DNA of 64,000 bases, taken from NCBI RefSeq assembly GCF_000003815.2, contig NC_049980.1, positions 21,535,198-21,599,197 of the forward strand. The letters are read 5' to 3'. Below are positions 37,101 to 46,400 of the stretch, piece after piece (the stretch's first letter is position 1; each line of letters starts with the position of its first letter). The stretch is from Branchiostoma floridae. Lineage: Eukaryota > Chordata > Leptocardii > Amphioxiformes > Branchiostomatidae. The notes beneath the pieces were generated by a model. It did not search any database and had not been told where the DNA came from. It saw only the letters and a program-made list of their open reading frames with translations. The translations under genes and the position numbers were made by a program.

Positions 37101-39509
37101 CGGGCTCATTAGGCTATAAAGCAGTTTATGACTAGCTTCAAGCACCAAGGGTGTCCCGCTGCCAACGTTCCAGATCCCTCCCGACATCTCCACAGATATC
37201 GGCAAAACTGTGTATAGATTGGGCCTTAGTTAACTTTCTGCCCGAAAGCTATCCACCACCTAAAAATAACTGTTTTACAGTTCTTGACAATGGGAGTCAA
37301 TACTGAGGAGACAATAGGTGTGATATACACTTCTCCTCCCCTGTCTGGCACATGCCAGTAGCCTTTTGTTCATTACCTATTCTACAATAAAAGCTCCTTG
37401 ATTCTACAAAAGATTGTGCATCCTGATTGGTTAGAACCTATGATTATAAATGAGACATTCAGGAGGCCATAAAATTTACATCAAAAACTGAAAAGTTGAC
37501 TGACAAGTTCATACACAAATGAATTCTTTGTTTTATGATTCCATCGTAAAGTCCTTTCATCATGATGATGGGAAAACTATCTTTTATAGTATATTGTATT
37601 AAACTTACAGCTTTTTGTGGCAGCTATAAAACTTAGGGAGCAAATATCCAAGTCATAAATCAACAATCTCAAGCAATAATTCTATCACTTGTTTGATGAA
37701 AAAAAATTTGCTACCTGAGACTACCTCCTATTTTCGTTACCAGAAGTTGGAGGAATTTGCAATTACCAAATAGAACTTTGTTATAATTAAGCCTGCAAAG
37801 TTTTGCAAAATGATTTTCAATTGAAAAATCTTGCAGTTAAAACTAGTAAAAGTACTGTTTCAGTTGCAGATTTATGTGACTTATATGAAGGGTGAATAAC
37901 CTTTGTTCTGGTCTTTTATATGGCATAAGTCTCCAGACAACCATTTAGCTCTTAACAAGCAATGCTGTGATTGCCTCATTTTATGGCTGTTGACCGATCA
38001 TTTTTAACCTCATCTTTCGTTTTCTCCCAAAACTGTAAAAACGAAGCTTATCTGTAATGTGCTGCTCATGATTTTTACTTCTGCAAGTGCACACTACAGT
38101 TACATATGTAGATAATTTTAACTTAAACGGTTACCAAAAAATGTAAACTACTGTAAATGCAGAAACTTTTGTGCTGGTTTAATGTTCACGGTTTTCGCTG
38201 TGGCTGCTTCACCGTGAACTAAATACCACCGTGAAAATTTTTCATGGCAGTAAGAGACTACAGAGCATAGTTCTACCCGAATTCAAGACCACCGCGAAAA
38301 GTCCTTTTTCCCCGCTACCGTGAAATGAAATCCCAGCGAACTTTTAATACATTTACAGTACTCGCCAAGCAGAGGTTGATGGGCAAAATTATGACTTTTT
38401 TCATATATGCCGTTTTTTCTGCCAGCTAGTTGTGGTGGAGTTAGCTGACAGAAAGAGATAGCATAAAAGAAGATCATGATTTTCCCTATCAATATTTGTG
38501 CTTGGGGAAAATTTTTCGAAACCCCAATGTTGTCCATGAAAACAGTAGAACATGATATTGATTGACTACTTTTCTTTTCTCCAGGTCTAGTGACTAAACT
38601 GATTTGACATGATTTGAAGAAAAGGACAACTGGCTTTTCAGAGTTTCCCTTTTTTTCAGATGTAAAATCTGTCACAAGTTGCTCTGCCATTAACAGTAAG
38701 TCAACCAAGAATTCTCTTTCCCGCTTATGCATTTATCGTATGTCGGAGTCAATTACAGGCGAAAAACATGTTGTAAGAGTGGTGCTCAGGTCATGATTTA
38801 TCCCAGGCAGGGTACAGACTGCAAAGAGTAAAGTCCTTCCAACTCCAACCAGCATTGTAAACAGGAAGCCAATCTCAAAACAATGGACAGTAAATCAGAC
38901 GTTCCCAATACACATCGCGGGTAGGATTGGCACATCAGCTTCCTGTGTACTTCTCTTTGCACCACCGCCATCACAGTATTGTCAACTTTAAAACAATTTT
39001 CACCAGCCTAAAACAACACAAATTGTTAAATAAGAATAAAAGAAATAAATAGTTGCGAGTATTTTGGACAGAAATTCTGTGGTGGAATTAAAATTCCCCT
39101 TCGCATCTGATTCGTATAAGATGCAAACTGCTGATGTTGCATGTTCACGGGTCACGTCGCCGCGCCGTGCTGGGCTTGTTTTCGAGAAAATGATTCACGG
39201 ACTCCGGGGCAAAAACAACTGCGCGGTTCGTGTGTGCGCACTGCCCTGGGAATACCGTATATATGAATCTTACCATCACATTAGCTTAATAAAGGCAAGG
39301 CGTTCTTAGCAAGTTATGAAAATGGTGCATAATAAACTTTTACTCATCTGCAGTATAGAGTGAGTCCGTGTGAATGCGTGGTACAGAAAAAAAGCAAGCA
39401 GTGCAAATCTGAACATACCGATAAACACAGAAAGTGAGAATCTCCCTTACCTTTGGGCCGCCGCAGATGCAACAAGCAAAGAGAGTACCGTAAACACCGC
39501 GACCTTCAT
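18137..39509 (-). CDS. Alpha-2-macroglobulin-family thioester protein with C-terminal NTR domain
   Basis: Secreted protein of the A2M/complement superfamily. A2M proteins trap proteases: cleavage of the bait region closes the cage and exposes a thioester that binds the attacker. I join 38 exon positions in phase to 5568 nt (1855 codons; human A2M is about 1474). In order: signal peptide ([18 protein letters not shown]), MG domains with [11 protein letters not shown] (residues 124-134), a Pro-rich insertion with RRKR, an acidic/Pro-rich segment, the bait region with alternative exons, YFPETWIW (961-968), [10 protein letters not shown], the thioester PTGCGEQNM (Cys1202/Gln1205), a thioester domain, an MG8-like domain and an NTR/C345C domain. 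No anaphylatoxin domain is seen. The bait and YFPETW signature place it with A2M, not C3/C4/C5. Exon coordinates are in the segment entries below. The extra length comes from the insertions and the C-terminal domain. Confidence 0.93.
19287..20423 (-). other. A2M-type gene exons 31-34: MG8-like receptor-binding domain
   Basis: Exons 20423-20275, 20024-19937, 19703-19635 and 19389-19287. The translation keeps the family landmarks [34 protein letters not shown] and VTVYDYYEE, which match the C-terminal receptor-binding domain of human A2M ([29 protein letters not shown]). In vertebrates this domain is exposed after the cage closes and is bound by LRP1. Whether that holds here is unknown. Confidence 0.85.
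20819..25392 (-). other. A2M-type gene exons 21-30: post-bait MG/CUB segment and thioester domain
   Basis: Exons 25392-25272, 24926-24819, 24441-24193, 23912-23768, 23364-23188, 22729-22648, 22510-22279, 22021-21862, 21652-21423 and 21034-20819. The exon at 23364-23188 carries the thioester site [16 protein letters not shown]. The following exons give [60 protein letters not shown] and [17 protein letters not shown], all standard for the alpha-helical thioester domain. At 22366-22368 the codon for His1316 lies in [11 protein letters not shown]. This aligns with the catalytic His of C3 (VIHQEMIGG), where human A2M has Asn. Confidence 0.92.
25703..25770. repeat. 17-bp tandem repeat, four copies
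   Basis: CATACAACATCCACTGT is repeated four times without change in an A2M-type gene intron just below the bait exons. Perfect identity suggests recent expansion. Confidence 0.9.
26188..26374 (-). CDS. Alternative bait exon 20b
   Basis: This 187-nt exon starts in phase 1 and ends in phase 2, exactly like exon 20a at 26409-26583. It starts with [20 protein letters not shown], has a Met/Asp-rich middle ([15 protein letters not shown]) and ends with [19 protein letters not shown]. The 3' half is close to 20a; the 5' (bait) half is completely different. It contains Arg pairs and single Arg/Phe sites that proteases could cut. Using both exons together would break the frame. The intron between them would be 34 nt. 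Confidence 0.88.
26409..26583 (-). CDS. Alternative bait exon 20a
   Basis: This 175-nt exon has the same phases as 20b. It begins [20 protein letters not shown], continues with Ala/Pro repeats and a short KAANEEK, and ends [19 protein letters not shown]. The bait half is hydrophobic and Ala/Pro-rich with almost no basic residues, so it should attract elastase-like rather than trypsin-like proteases. The YFPETW segment after the bait matches human A2M (KYFPETWIW). Confidence 0.9.
27129..27238. other. Assembly gap (110 N) inside the bait-exon cluster
   Basis: The gap lies between the two pairs of alternative bait exons. Tandemly similar exons often break assemblies, so more exon copies may be missing here. 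Short flanking sequence does not show an unambiguous exon edge. Confidence 0.99.
27426..27522 (-). CDS. Alternative bait exon 19b
   Basis: This 97-nt exon runs from phase 0 to phase 1, as does 19a. It starts [20 protein letters not shown] and ends in a basic stretch, WRGRVVGMP. It aligns with 19a over xMGLLVMTxL and TRPC and then diverges fully. The equivalent human segment (DMGLKAFTNSKIRKPKMC) leads into the bait region. The basic tail offers trypsin-like cut sites. Confidence 0.9.
27578..27686 (-). CDS. Alternative bait exon 19a
   Basis: This 109-nt exon runs from phase 0 to phase 1. It starts [20 protein letters not shown] and ends in an uncharged, aromatic/aliphatic stretch, then FAQDVLE. 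It lies 55 nt upstream of 19b on the minus strand. That is too short for an efficient intron, and joining the two would shift the frame, so they should be used one at a time. Confidence 0.9.
28160..28275. repeat. Hairpin element in an A2M-type gene intron
   Basis: The left arm has TAGTGACAAGTGGCTCACTA and the right arm its inverse around TAGTGAGCCAGCTGTCACTA, separated by about 20 nt. GCTATGG words flank the hairpin on both sides. This is a non-coding foldback element. Confidence 0.65.
28467..30343 (-). other. A2M-type gene exons 15-18: MG segment, polyproline and acidic insertion before the bait
   Basis: Exons 30343-30230, 30020-29871, 29572-29346 and 28611-28467. The first two are ordinary A2M sequence ([23 protein letters not shown]). 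The third starts [11 protein letters not shown], then has [19 protein letters not shown] followed by Val/Glu/Pro-rich repeats. The fourth has a run of about 25 mostly Asp/Glu residues, then [13 protein letters not shown] and [10 protein letters not shown]. Human A2M has no such stretches here. The acceptor of the third exon needs the second AG of CAGAG to keep phase, so that edge is less certain. Confidence 0.82.
30670..31359 (-). other. A2M-type gene exons 13-14: Pro-rich insertion with an RRKR site
   Basis: Exons 31359-31152 and 30974-30670. The first starts [20 protein letters not shown], equivalent to human IMAKGGIVRTG, then runs into Thr/Pro-rich and acidic sequence. The second is almost all proline with Arg and Asp (PPGGRRPDG, a run of ten Pro, GPRPDDQ). 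It continues with [20 protein letters not shown] and rejoins family sequence at [11 protein letters not shown] (human MKGHFSISIPVK). RRKR is residues 633-636 and fits the furin consensus R-X-K-R. The insertion adds roughly 130 residues within a normally compact MG domain. Confidence 0.87.
36880..37235. repeat. Repeat-like GC-richer block in intron 1
   Basis: The block runs from CTCTAGACAAGGTTTTTCCT with repeated GATATCGGC and CCGACA words to a matching GATATCGGCAAAACTGTG near 37205. GGGCTCATTAG occurs twice. Upstream (36400-36850) lies degraded sequence related to the octamer-rich element (CATGCAAATTAG, CATGTAAATCATCAC). No coding sequence is seen. Confidence 0.5.
38144..38361. repeat. MITE with TACTGTAAATG terminal inverted repeats
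   Basis: The left end is CTACTGTAAATGCAGAAACT and the right end the inverse TACATTTACAGTAC. Inside are CACCGTGAACT- and ACCGCGAAAAG-type words. This is a small non-autonomous element within intron 1 of the A2M-type gene. Confidence 0.7.
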
Positions 39510-39600
39510 GGCTGCTTCCCTCCCGTAACCCTTGCTAACTGTAAAACAGCCAGCCGCAATCTGGCCTTATCTGCAGCTTATCAGCTTTTATTGTTTTTTG
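39510..39600 (-). promoter_or_regulatory. Candidate core promoter of the A2M-type gene with two GATA sites
   Basis: On the minus strand a TATA-like CAATAAAAG lies at 39593-39585, about 76 nt before the start codon, which would put the transcription start near 39560. Two GATAAG words (39582-39577 and 39571-39566) sit between them. GATA factors drive many liver and blood genes in animals. The reading is by motif only. Confidence 0.4.
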
Positions 39601-40527
39601 CGGGAGACCGCCTCACGCACCAAATGTCGGTACGTCCGCACGCACTATCTTTCGGCAAACTTTTCATCAACGCATATCATTGCTCAGTAAGCAATGACGT
39701 GAAAAGTTTTCACTACAGAAAAGAACAAAACTGTCACATAGTAGTTCTTACACTATATTTCTGGCACTGTTAGGTACGGAAACCAGTCGGTGAATCGGAT
39801 TACGCGGATGAACAAAAAGAAAAGTTTTAAAGTGAAAGGGTTTATCGTGACGTCACCGACACATGTGCTTGACCAAATGATGTTTGGCAGAGGCGGGGCT
39901 TCCAACAACAATCTCAGCGTTATCCGAGAAACCCACAGAAAAACACCGGAAAAGTCCCAATGGAAACAAAAATCACAGTGTTACATATGTTTAATCCAAT
40001 ATCGCATTTTGTAGGTCAAATTTGGAAATACATGTTATTTGAATCGTCGAATGCTTCCCAGATGCAGAACCTGCATGATCCTGTATGATGACAGAAAAAA
40101 TGGTGATATAAGAGGTATAAGATATATAACGTAACGTAATCAATAAATGTCAACAACGGACAACATCAAAGTCGAACGACGGACAAGACTGTTGATCGAT
40201 CTCAATCTTCCCACCCTTCACCACGCTTCCAGTCTGAGGACCCCCCAAAAAATGTTACGGAAACGAGCAATGTGGGAAATGTTCATGGGAAAAAAACATT
40301 GCAATGTGACTAGAGTTACAAAATGATGTGACTGCAGTAAGTGAGTAACGTTACATGTCATTGTCGACTGTTGGAGGGCTTGGAGTGTAGGCGGTTTTTG
40401 GAAACCCAAAGGAACGAAAAGTTCACATGAGGTCATACCATCTGACGTCATGATCAGCCGGGGTCCGGAATACATCACGATGTACCAAGTGAGGGGGGCG
40501 GAGTACCACCATGTACGACTTGGTACC

Positions 40528-40562
40528 ATCAAGGAGGTTATATCTGAATATAACCTCCTTGG
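40528..40562. repeat. Short palindrome AAGGAGGTTATA family
   Basis: CAAGGAGGTTATATCTGAAT is followed by its inverse ending in AACCTCCTTGG. A second copy is at 56998-57034 in the MYDGF 3' region. It directly abuts the octamer-rich element that starts at 40571. Confidence 0.65.
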
Positions 40563-40570
40563 TACCATCA

Positions 40571-41614
40571 AGAACTAGAGTTCCACGAACACATACCTTT
40601 GCCAAATAAACCAGGTTTGTTATGTAGAATGTTGTCTGTAGACATAAATGTGTTACTCATTACATTTTATTTTATATGCCTGGAGTTGGTTCTTAACATT
40701 TCGCCATTGCTTATACAAATTAGATCCCTATTAACATAATAATATTAAATTGTATCAAGCATCACTTAAGCTATCAGCATACCAAAAATCATTATGATCC
40801 TTTCATCCCTTCTTGACTTATTCTCTTTCAAAGTAGGAAACTAAACCGGCTCCTGCAGTTCAAGAAAAGACATTACCGGACCCAAACATACACCTCTTAC
40901 TCTCTGCCATCTTTCTCAGTTACATATGTGCATACATGTATGTACATGTGACAAGTTTGAAAGTCCTATCACGGAATGCAGTCGATTTATGAACTTTCCG
41001 CATTAACTATGCAAATTAGCCGTTAATTTGCATAATTAGTATCTCATTATGTAAATTTTTACTTAGGCTACCTACATACCGAAAATCATGACGATTCGTA
41101 AAACACGTTCATATTTTTCCATTAATTATGCAAATGAGATCATCATCTGCATAATTAATATGTACTGATATTTCTTTCTTTCTCAGCTACAAATATGACA
41201 AGCTTGAAAGTCCTAGAAAGGAATGCAGTGGATTTACAAACTTTCCTCATTAATTATGCAAATTAGCCGTCGATTTGCATAATTAGAATTCCATCATGTA
41301 AGTCTTCCCTTTGGCTATCTACATACCAAAAATCATGACGATCCGTCAACTCGTCTATATTTTCTCATTAATTATGCAAATGAGGCCACCATTTGCATAA
41401 TTAACATGCATTTATATTTCTCTCTTTCTCATCTATATATGTGACAAGTTTGAAAGTCCTATCATGAAATGCAGTAGATTTATAAACTTTCGTCATTAAT
41501 TATGCAAATTAGCTGCTGATTTGCATAATTAGTATTTTATTATGTACATTGTTACTTGGGCTATCTACATACGAAGAATCATGACAATCCATCAACACGT
41601 TCTGGAGTTATTCT
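40571..41614 (+). repeat. Octamer-rich dispersed element, copy 2
   Basis: This copy is in the same orientation as, and closely similar to, 15620-16640. It starts with AACTAGAGTTCCACGAACAC, and its subrepeats begin at about 40948, 41195 and 41441. The same ATGCAAAT/ATTTGCAT inverted pairs recur. It stops at TTCTGGAGTTATTCTCG, so it lacks the 3' part of copy 1. The two copies bracket the A2M-type gene. Confidence 0.82.
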
Positions 41615-42089
41615 CGACTCCAGACTATGCTGATGGTAGGTTCTGCCATAGACTTTAAAAAAGAAAGCATATGACATAATATTTTTCATGTGATAGTCAC
41701 TGCCCTGGGAAGTCATCAAAATTCTTCATTCCATTGGCCTATAAGAGGTTTAAATATTATCAACTTGAGGTCTGTTTCTTCCAAAACTCTCCAAAATTGG
41801 ACCTGATGAAATAGCTAGAAAACTCAAACTTCCAAATTACAAATTGAGCAATCACTGCTATTCTTTACATCTAGTCTATTAAATGACTGTTGAGCAGATC
41901 AGATTACTGTTTAATATTTAAAATGACAGATCAGATTACTGCTAAACATGTGAATTAATCTCTGGTCTACCACCTGCTTTTTGCCTACCACTGCACCACT
42001 GACATCATTGAGATATTGCTTGAAAGTATTCTTTCCTTCCTTGTACAAATCTGCCTGTACAACAGCAAATCCAGACTGAATCATATATG

Positions 42090-42200
42090 TCTCTGTGGCC
42101 GAGCGGTAATGCAACCCCGCTGCTTAGCCATCTGAATCCAATTCCACGGATCTGTGAGCCTGAGTTCCATCCCAGGGTCGGCTCAGGCTCAGATATGTTG
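42090..42200 (+). repeat. tRNA-derived SINE-like sequence
   Basis: TGGCCGAGCGG at 42096-42106 is a good Pol III A box of the Leu/Ser tRNA type. A degenerate B-box-like GAGTTCCATCCC lies about 70 nt downstream. No complete cloverleaf forms. The best reading is a tRNA-derived retroposon fragment. Confidence 0.45.
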
Positions 42201-42935
42201 TAAGGGATTACATTCGTTTTTCAGAAGGGATGTAAAATGGGGGTTCCGTATTGGAGGATGTGCCTCGAGCATGTAAACAGCCTCATTTTTCAGATTTTTA
42301 ACCTAATTGCTCAGATTGGGTCATACTGGCTGAAATAATACACCAAGGTGAATTGATAATAGCTTTGTGGTTGTCAGTGTTCATGTCCAGTCATTGTATT
42401 TGTGATACTTGTTGTTTAATTACCTGCTTGAAAAAAAACAGGTATTGTGTTTGGTAGGGATCACGATTTGGAGTTTGTGTTTCCGGACCAATACCTTTAG
42501 AACCTATGGATAGATTGCGATCCCGTTTGCTATGGAGGTAGACATTGTGAGCCATTGTGCTTTAGTGTGCATTAGGCTGATTAGCAGTTTGCTGCAGTTT
42601 TGTGGTTCGTTTTTTTTTAAATATTTACACCCGTTCTTGACAGGAGTAGAGTGGTCCCAGTAACTGATAACTGAATACAATAGAGCAGGCCACCTGGGGC
42701 AATTAGGCACCCCTGTCACTACTGTGTGCGGGGTGAATCACTAGATACACATTAGGGATATGAAGCCAATGGCTGCACAGATACACAACTACATGTAGTA
42801 GGAAGAGTAACTGTGACCATCCCTGTCACCTCTGTATGGAATGAACCATCACAAAACAAAACATTTCATGCATCTCATGTTTGAGTTTTCAGACTCTTGT
42901 TAGGATTTGTATTTGTAAAATCAATGTACATGTAT

Positions 42936-43437
42936 TTTATTTCAAAAGTATACCATCACAGTATGCTATTTCTACAATGGTGATTACTGTGCATGAAGAT
43001 TAAGATTGAGATATATTTGTTTCCTATATTAGTAATTCAAAGAATTCTCCACACTTGCCAAAAAAGGAGTACTACAAGTCCATGTAATATCATACACAAA
43101 CGTCTTTAATTTAAGACATAGGTTAACCTTAACAGTAATTCAAGGATGTAACATATAGTTGTGGTCCTACATATTGGCATTTGTATCAATTATGGCTGGA
43201 AAGATAAGCTGTCGGAAAAATGCTTATGCTTAATTCTAGGAGTGGGATAGAATGTAAGCAGACTGCAATGGTCATCTGTCAACATATTTTCAAGTCTCTC
43301 TTTGATGTCATATCATTGAGTTGCTCCAAGGAGATTTGACCTCCTTGGTTTCTCGGCCAGTTTTGTCTGTATGTTAATAGATCTCACTATGGGGATGATT
43401 TGCACTAGCTACATTCAGGTTACTATGGCGATGTCTG
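42936..43437 (-). terminator. Likely 3' UTR and poly(A) signal of the ankyrin gene
   Basis: The first clear AATAAA after the stop on the minus strand is at 42941-42936, giving a 3' UTR of about 500 nt. Other poly(A) sites cannot be excluded. Confidence 0.35.
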
Positions 43438-46400
43438 TCATCTTACAGCACCCTCCAGCATCTTCAACATGTGGTTTTCTATCACCTGTTGGACTGTGGG
43501 AATGAAACAAGTGGAATCATATCAAACTGGTAGCATTGCTTTATACAAATCCACATTAACCCACCTTGGAGAGGTAAGTTGATCCAGGTACAGTAATTAC
43601 CATGGAGCAAATCCAAATAAATGTGTTGCAATCTTAAAATATCAGTCCAGAAAAAGATTCAGCCCACATCTGGGTCAAACTGGTTAAACTAAACCCAGTG
43701 ACAACTGGATGAAAAACTCCTGTTCCACCAGCGCAAACTGACAAAGAGGTAAGTATGTGTGTGATAATTATGTTCAATGTAGTTTCACAATACATCATGT
43801 GACCAACAGGAAACATTCAGTGCCTTATCAGAGGTGCGTGTGATGAGTGAATTCACCTGTTCTGTGTCCCAGTGTAATGGCTAGCCCTAGTGGGCTCTGT
43901 CCAGAGTCTGTCTCCGCTGTCAGGTCTGCACCATGGCCTATAACAAGCACACACACAAACAATATCTCAGGATCTCTCTAACACAACAAAACAAAGCAGT
44001 GGCTGTTGTCATTATTGTTATGTACACTTGCATGTTGTTGTTTTAATACATTTGGGGGCAAGCACAAGAGGAAGACTGCTGTGGCCTCCGTAGTACTATA
44101 AATATAAATATATACCCAACCATTAATAGCATTAACTTTCAGCAATGCTACTAGCTGTGTGATCTGGATTTATCTAAATGTCAAGAGCCACAACTACTAG
44201 TAGATATTATGGAAGCTATGCCTGTCTGAAAATTGATTGATCCCCATTTGTATCATATAAGTTTGCAATAAACTATGTGAACTACTTCACACACAAGAGT
44301 TGCTTCATAAATGATAAATATGGGTGCTAATTAAACAAGTGCTTTTAAAAAAGCTGGCATTTTGCCAATGTTTGCGTGTGTGAACGTTTTTTTCTAGTTA
44401 TTAGAATGTCATATAAATAGAACAGAGTAACTAAACCTGATATTGGCGCATGGAGAGATTCACATATGTGCCTGAACTGCAGCAGATCTAGACGCCACCT
44501 GTTAAAATTTGCGTGAACTGCAGCAAATTTCACTACACATTGCCTGTTTTTGAGTGAGCTCTGTTGCGGGGCATTTTTAAGTTTTTATTTTTATTTTTAT
44601 TTCTATTCGGCAAAAAAACGAAGCGGCGAATCCGTTAACCAAAGAAATAAATTGGTGTGGCCAAATGGATGTAAAAATTAGTATTTTAATGGATGTAAAA
44701 AAGAAAAAAAAAGTTGAAAAAAATCTACCTCCCCGGATTCGAACCGGGTGCATTGGTTTAGAATGCGTAAACTTTACCACTGCGCTAGTGCGAACATGTT
44801 GAAGAAATGCCTGTTTTAACAGGTATACAAATGTTTGGCATGGATTGAACAGGTCCGTTCATCTCAACATCACAACATCACAACGGCGACTACACTGGCC
44901 AGAAGGCATTTTGCGACTGCAAGTCGCAAAATGCAAAAATAAGAAGTTCCAAATGTAACTACAGGCAATGCCATTTCTCTGAAGTTGAATTGATTATTAG
45001 TAAGCTAAAGGATAACTTACTCAGTAGAAGCTGCACACACTTGGGGTGATTTGCATGGACGGCATACAGTAGAGGGGTTCCTCCATTCTGAAACAGGAAG
45101 GGGTTACTAGTAGTAGTCAACTATGAATTAAGCAGGACAGAAACATCAGTTCAAGTTAACGGTGCACACCCCAGTTCTTCCGCGACCGGGGTCCGTGGTA
45201 GTGCGCGACAAAAAAGTGACGAAAGGCTTCCAAGGGTCTATGTTTGAGTTGACATTTCCCATTATTTACAACGAAATGACATTAAACGCTAACATAAAGC
45301 GTAGGAAATGGTGTGTTTTGGGTGTAAATTGTGTTTTGGCCCAACTCTCATCTCCAGATATATTCTTGCGCCTTCTTCAATGTAACCAGCCCATGACCTG
45401 GACTGTCCTCTGAAGCACTGTGTTAACTTAAGCCAAGTTGCAATGCCGTGCGCCGTGGATGATTAAAAAACTGTAGTACTAGAATTTTCTTCATAATTGG
45501 CTGGATTACTCACTAGGTTTCCTCTTTCTGACAGTATCAGTCGTGTTTGTCAGAAAAATCTACTTCATGTGTTTTTTTTTCAATGCCAAAATGTCCAATT
45601 TTGTGCATTATTTTTGACATGAAAATAATGTTTTGTCCCTCAAATTTGTTAAAATTAGAGAAGTTGATGGATCGAAACTCAGTTGGTCTTGTAGCTGAAG
45701 GAATATCCTCTCACCCTATATACAGTTATTTTGCTTCATGATATAATTCCCTGGTAGGGTGTGCTGCCTCCAATTAAAACCCCAAATAAACTGGGGTGTC
45801 CCCCATTAAGTGAAGAACTTGTAAATACGGTGGGAGACAACATGCATTTTATTTCAAACTGTCCCCTCTATGATCACTATCTGATCTTTCTAGCCTGTAG
45901 TCCAAACTTATCATATTGCTGAGCCTCCTCGTGCCTCATACTAGTACTTGCAAAAGAGGATGTAAAAACCATAGGTTTGGATACTAAAATAGAAAGAGGA
46001 TGCTCTTTAAAAACCATCACAGGTGCTCTTTGATCTCTCCACCAAATTCCATATCAACTTCTCCTTGTTTGTTTATAGAGAACACAAAAAGAAAATTACT
46101 CTCCTCTTACAAAAATGTGATTGGTTATCTTCTACTCAAGAAGTCAAGCCTTAACCTAAACCTTAAACATTAATATGTAGCGTCAGCATTTAGACTAGTC
46201 ATATATTACATTGTTCTTTTTTTTTGGTCGTTTTTCTGTTAGTTGCACTAGACTTAAGGGAGTAAACGCATAGGCAAGATTATTCCAGTAAAACTTATTC
46301 TAATTCTCATTCCTGTAAGTTCATAGAAGTGTCAGTTTCCACATCTGGTTGACAAAAAAAAAAAAAATGTTAGCAAAGTCATTTCTTGGAACCAAGGGTG

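Larger units (their letters stand above)
31669..39509 (-). other. A2M-type gene exons 1-12: signal peptide and N-terminal MG domains
   Basis: Exons 39509-39451, 36277-36088, 35956-35800, 35423-35371, 35127-35055, 34399-34286, 33861-33777, 33373-33268, 33163-33040, 32809-32694, 32425-32231 and 31884-31669. Exon 1 gives a cleavable signal peptide. Exon 2 opens MG1 with [46 protein letters not shown] and [16 protein letters not shown] follow, as in other A2M proteins. Intron 1 is over 3 kb (36278-39450) and full of small repeats. All joins keep phase. Confidence 0.9.

Noticed and set aside
36948-37205. Minus-strand frame beginning [12 protein letters not shown]
   Set aside because: It lies wholly in a repeat-like block inside intron 1 of the A2M-type gene.
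42088-42200. Functional tRNA-Leu or tRNA-Ser gene
   Set aside because: The A box is good but no cloverleaf forms and the B box is degenerate.
44725-44800. Functional tRNA with AAA anticodon
   Set aside because: The acceptor strands do not pair and the variable loop is absent.
45162-45413. Open frame inside the ACACCCCAGTT element as a transposase
   Set aside because: Too short and without any transposase motif.
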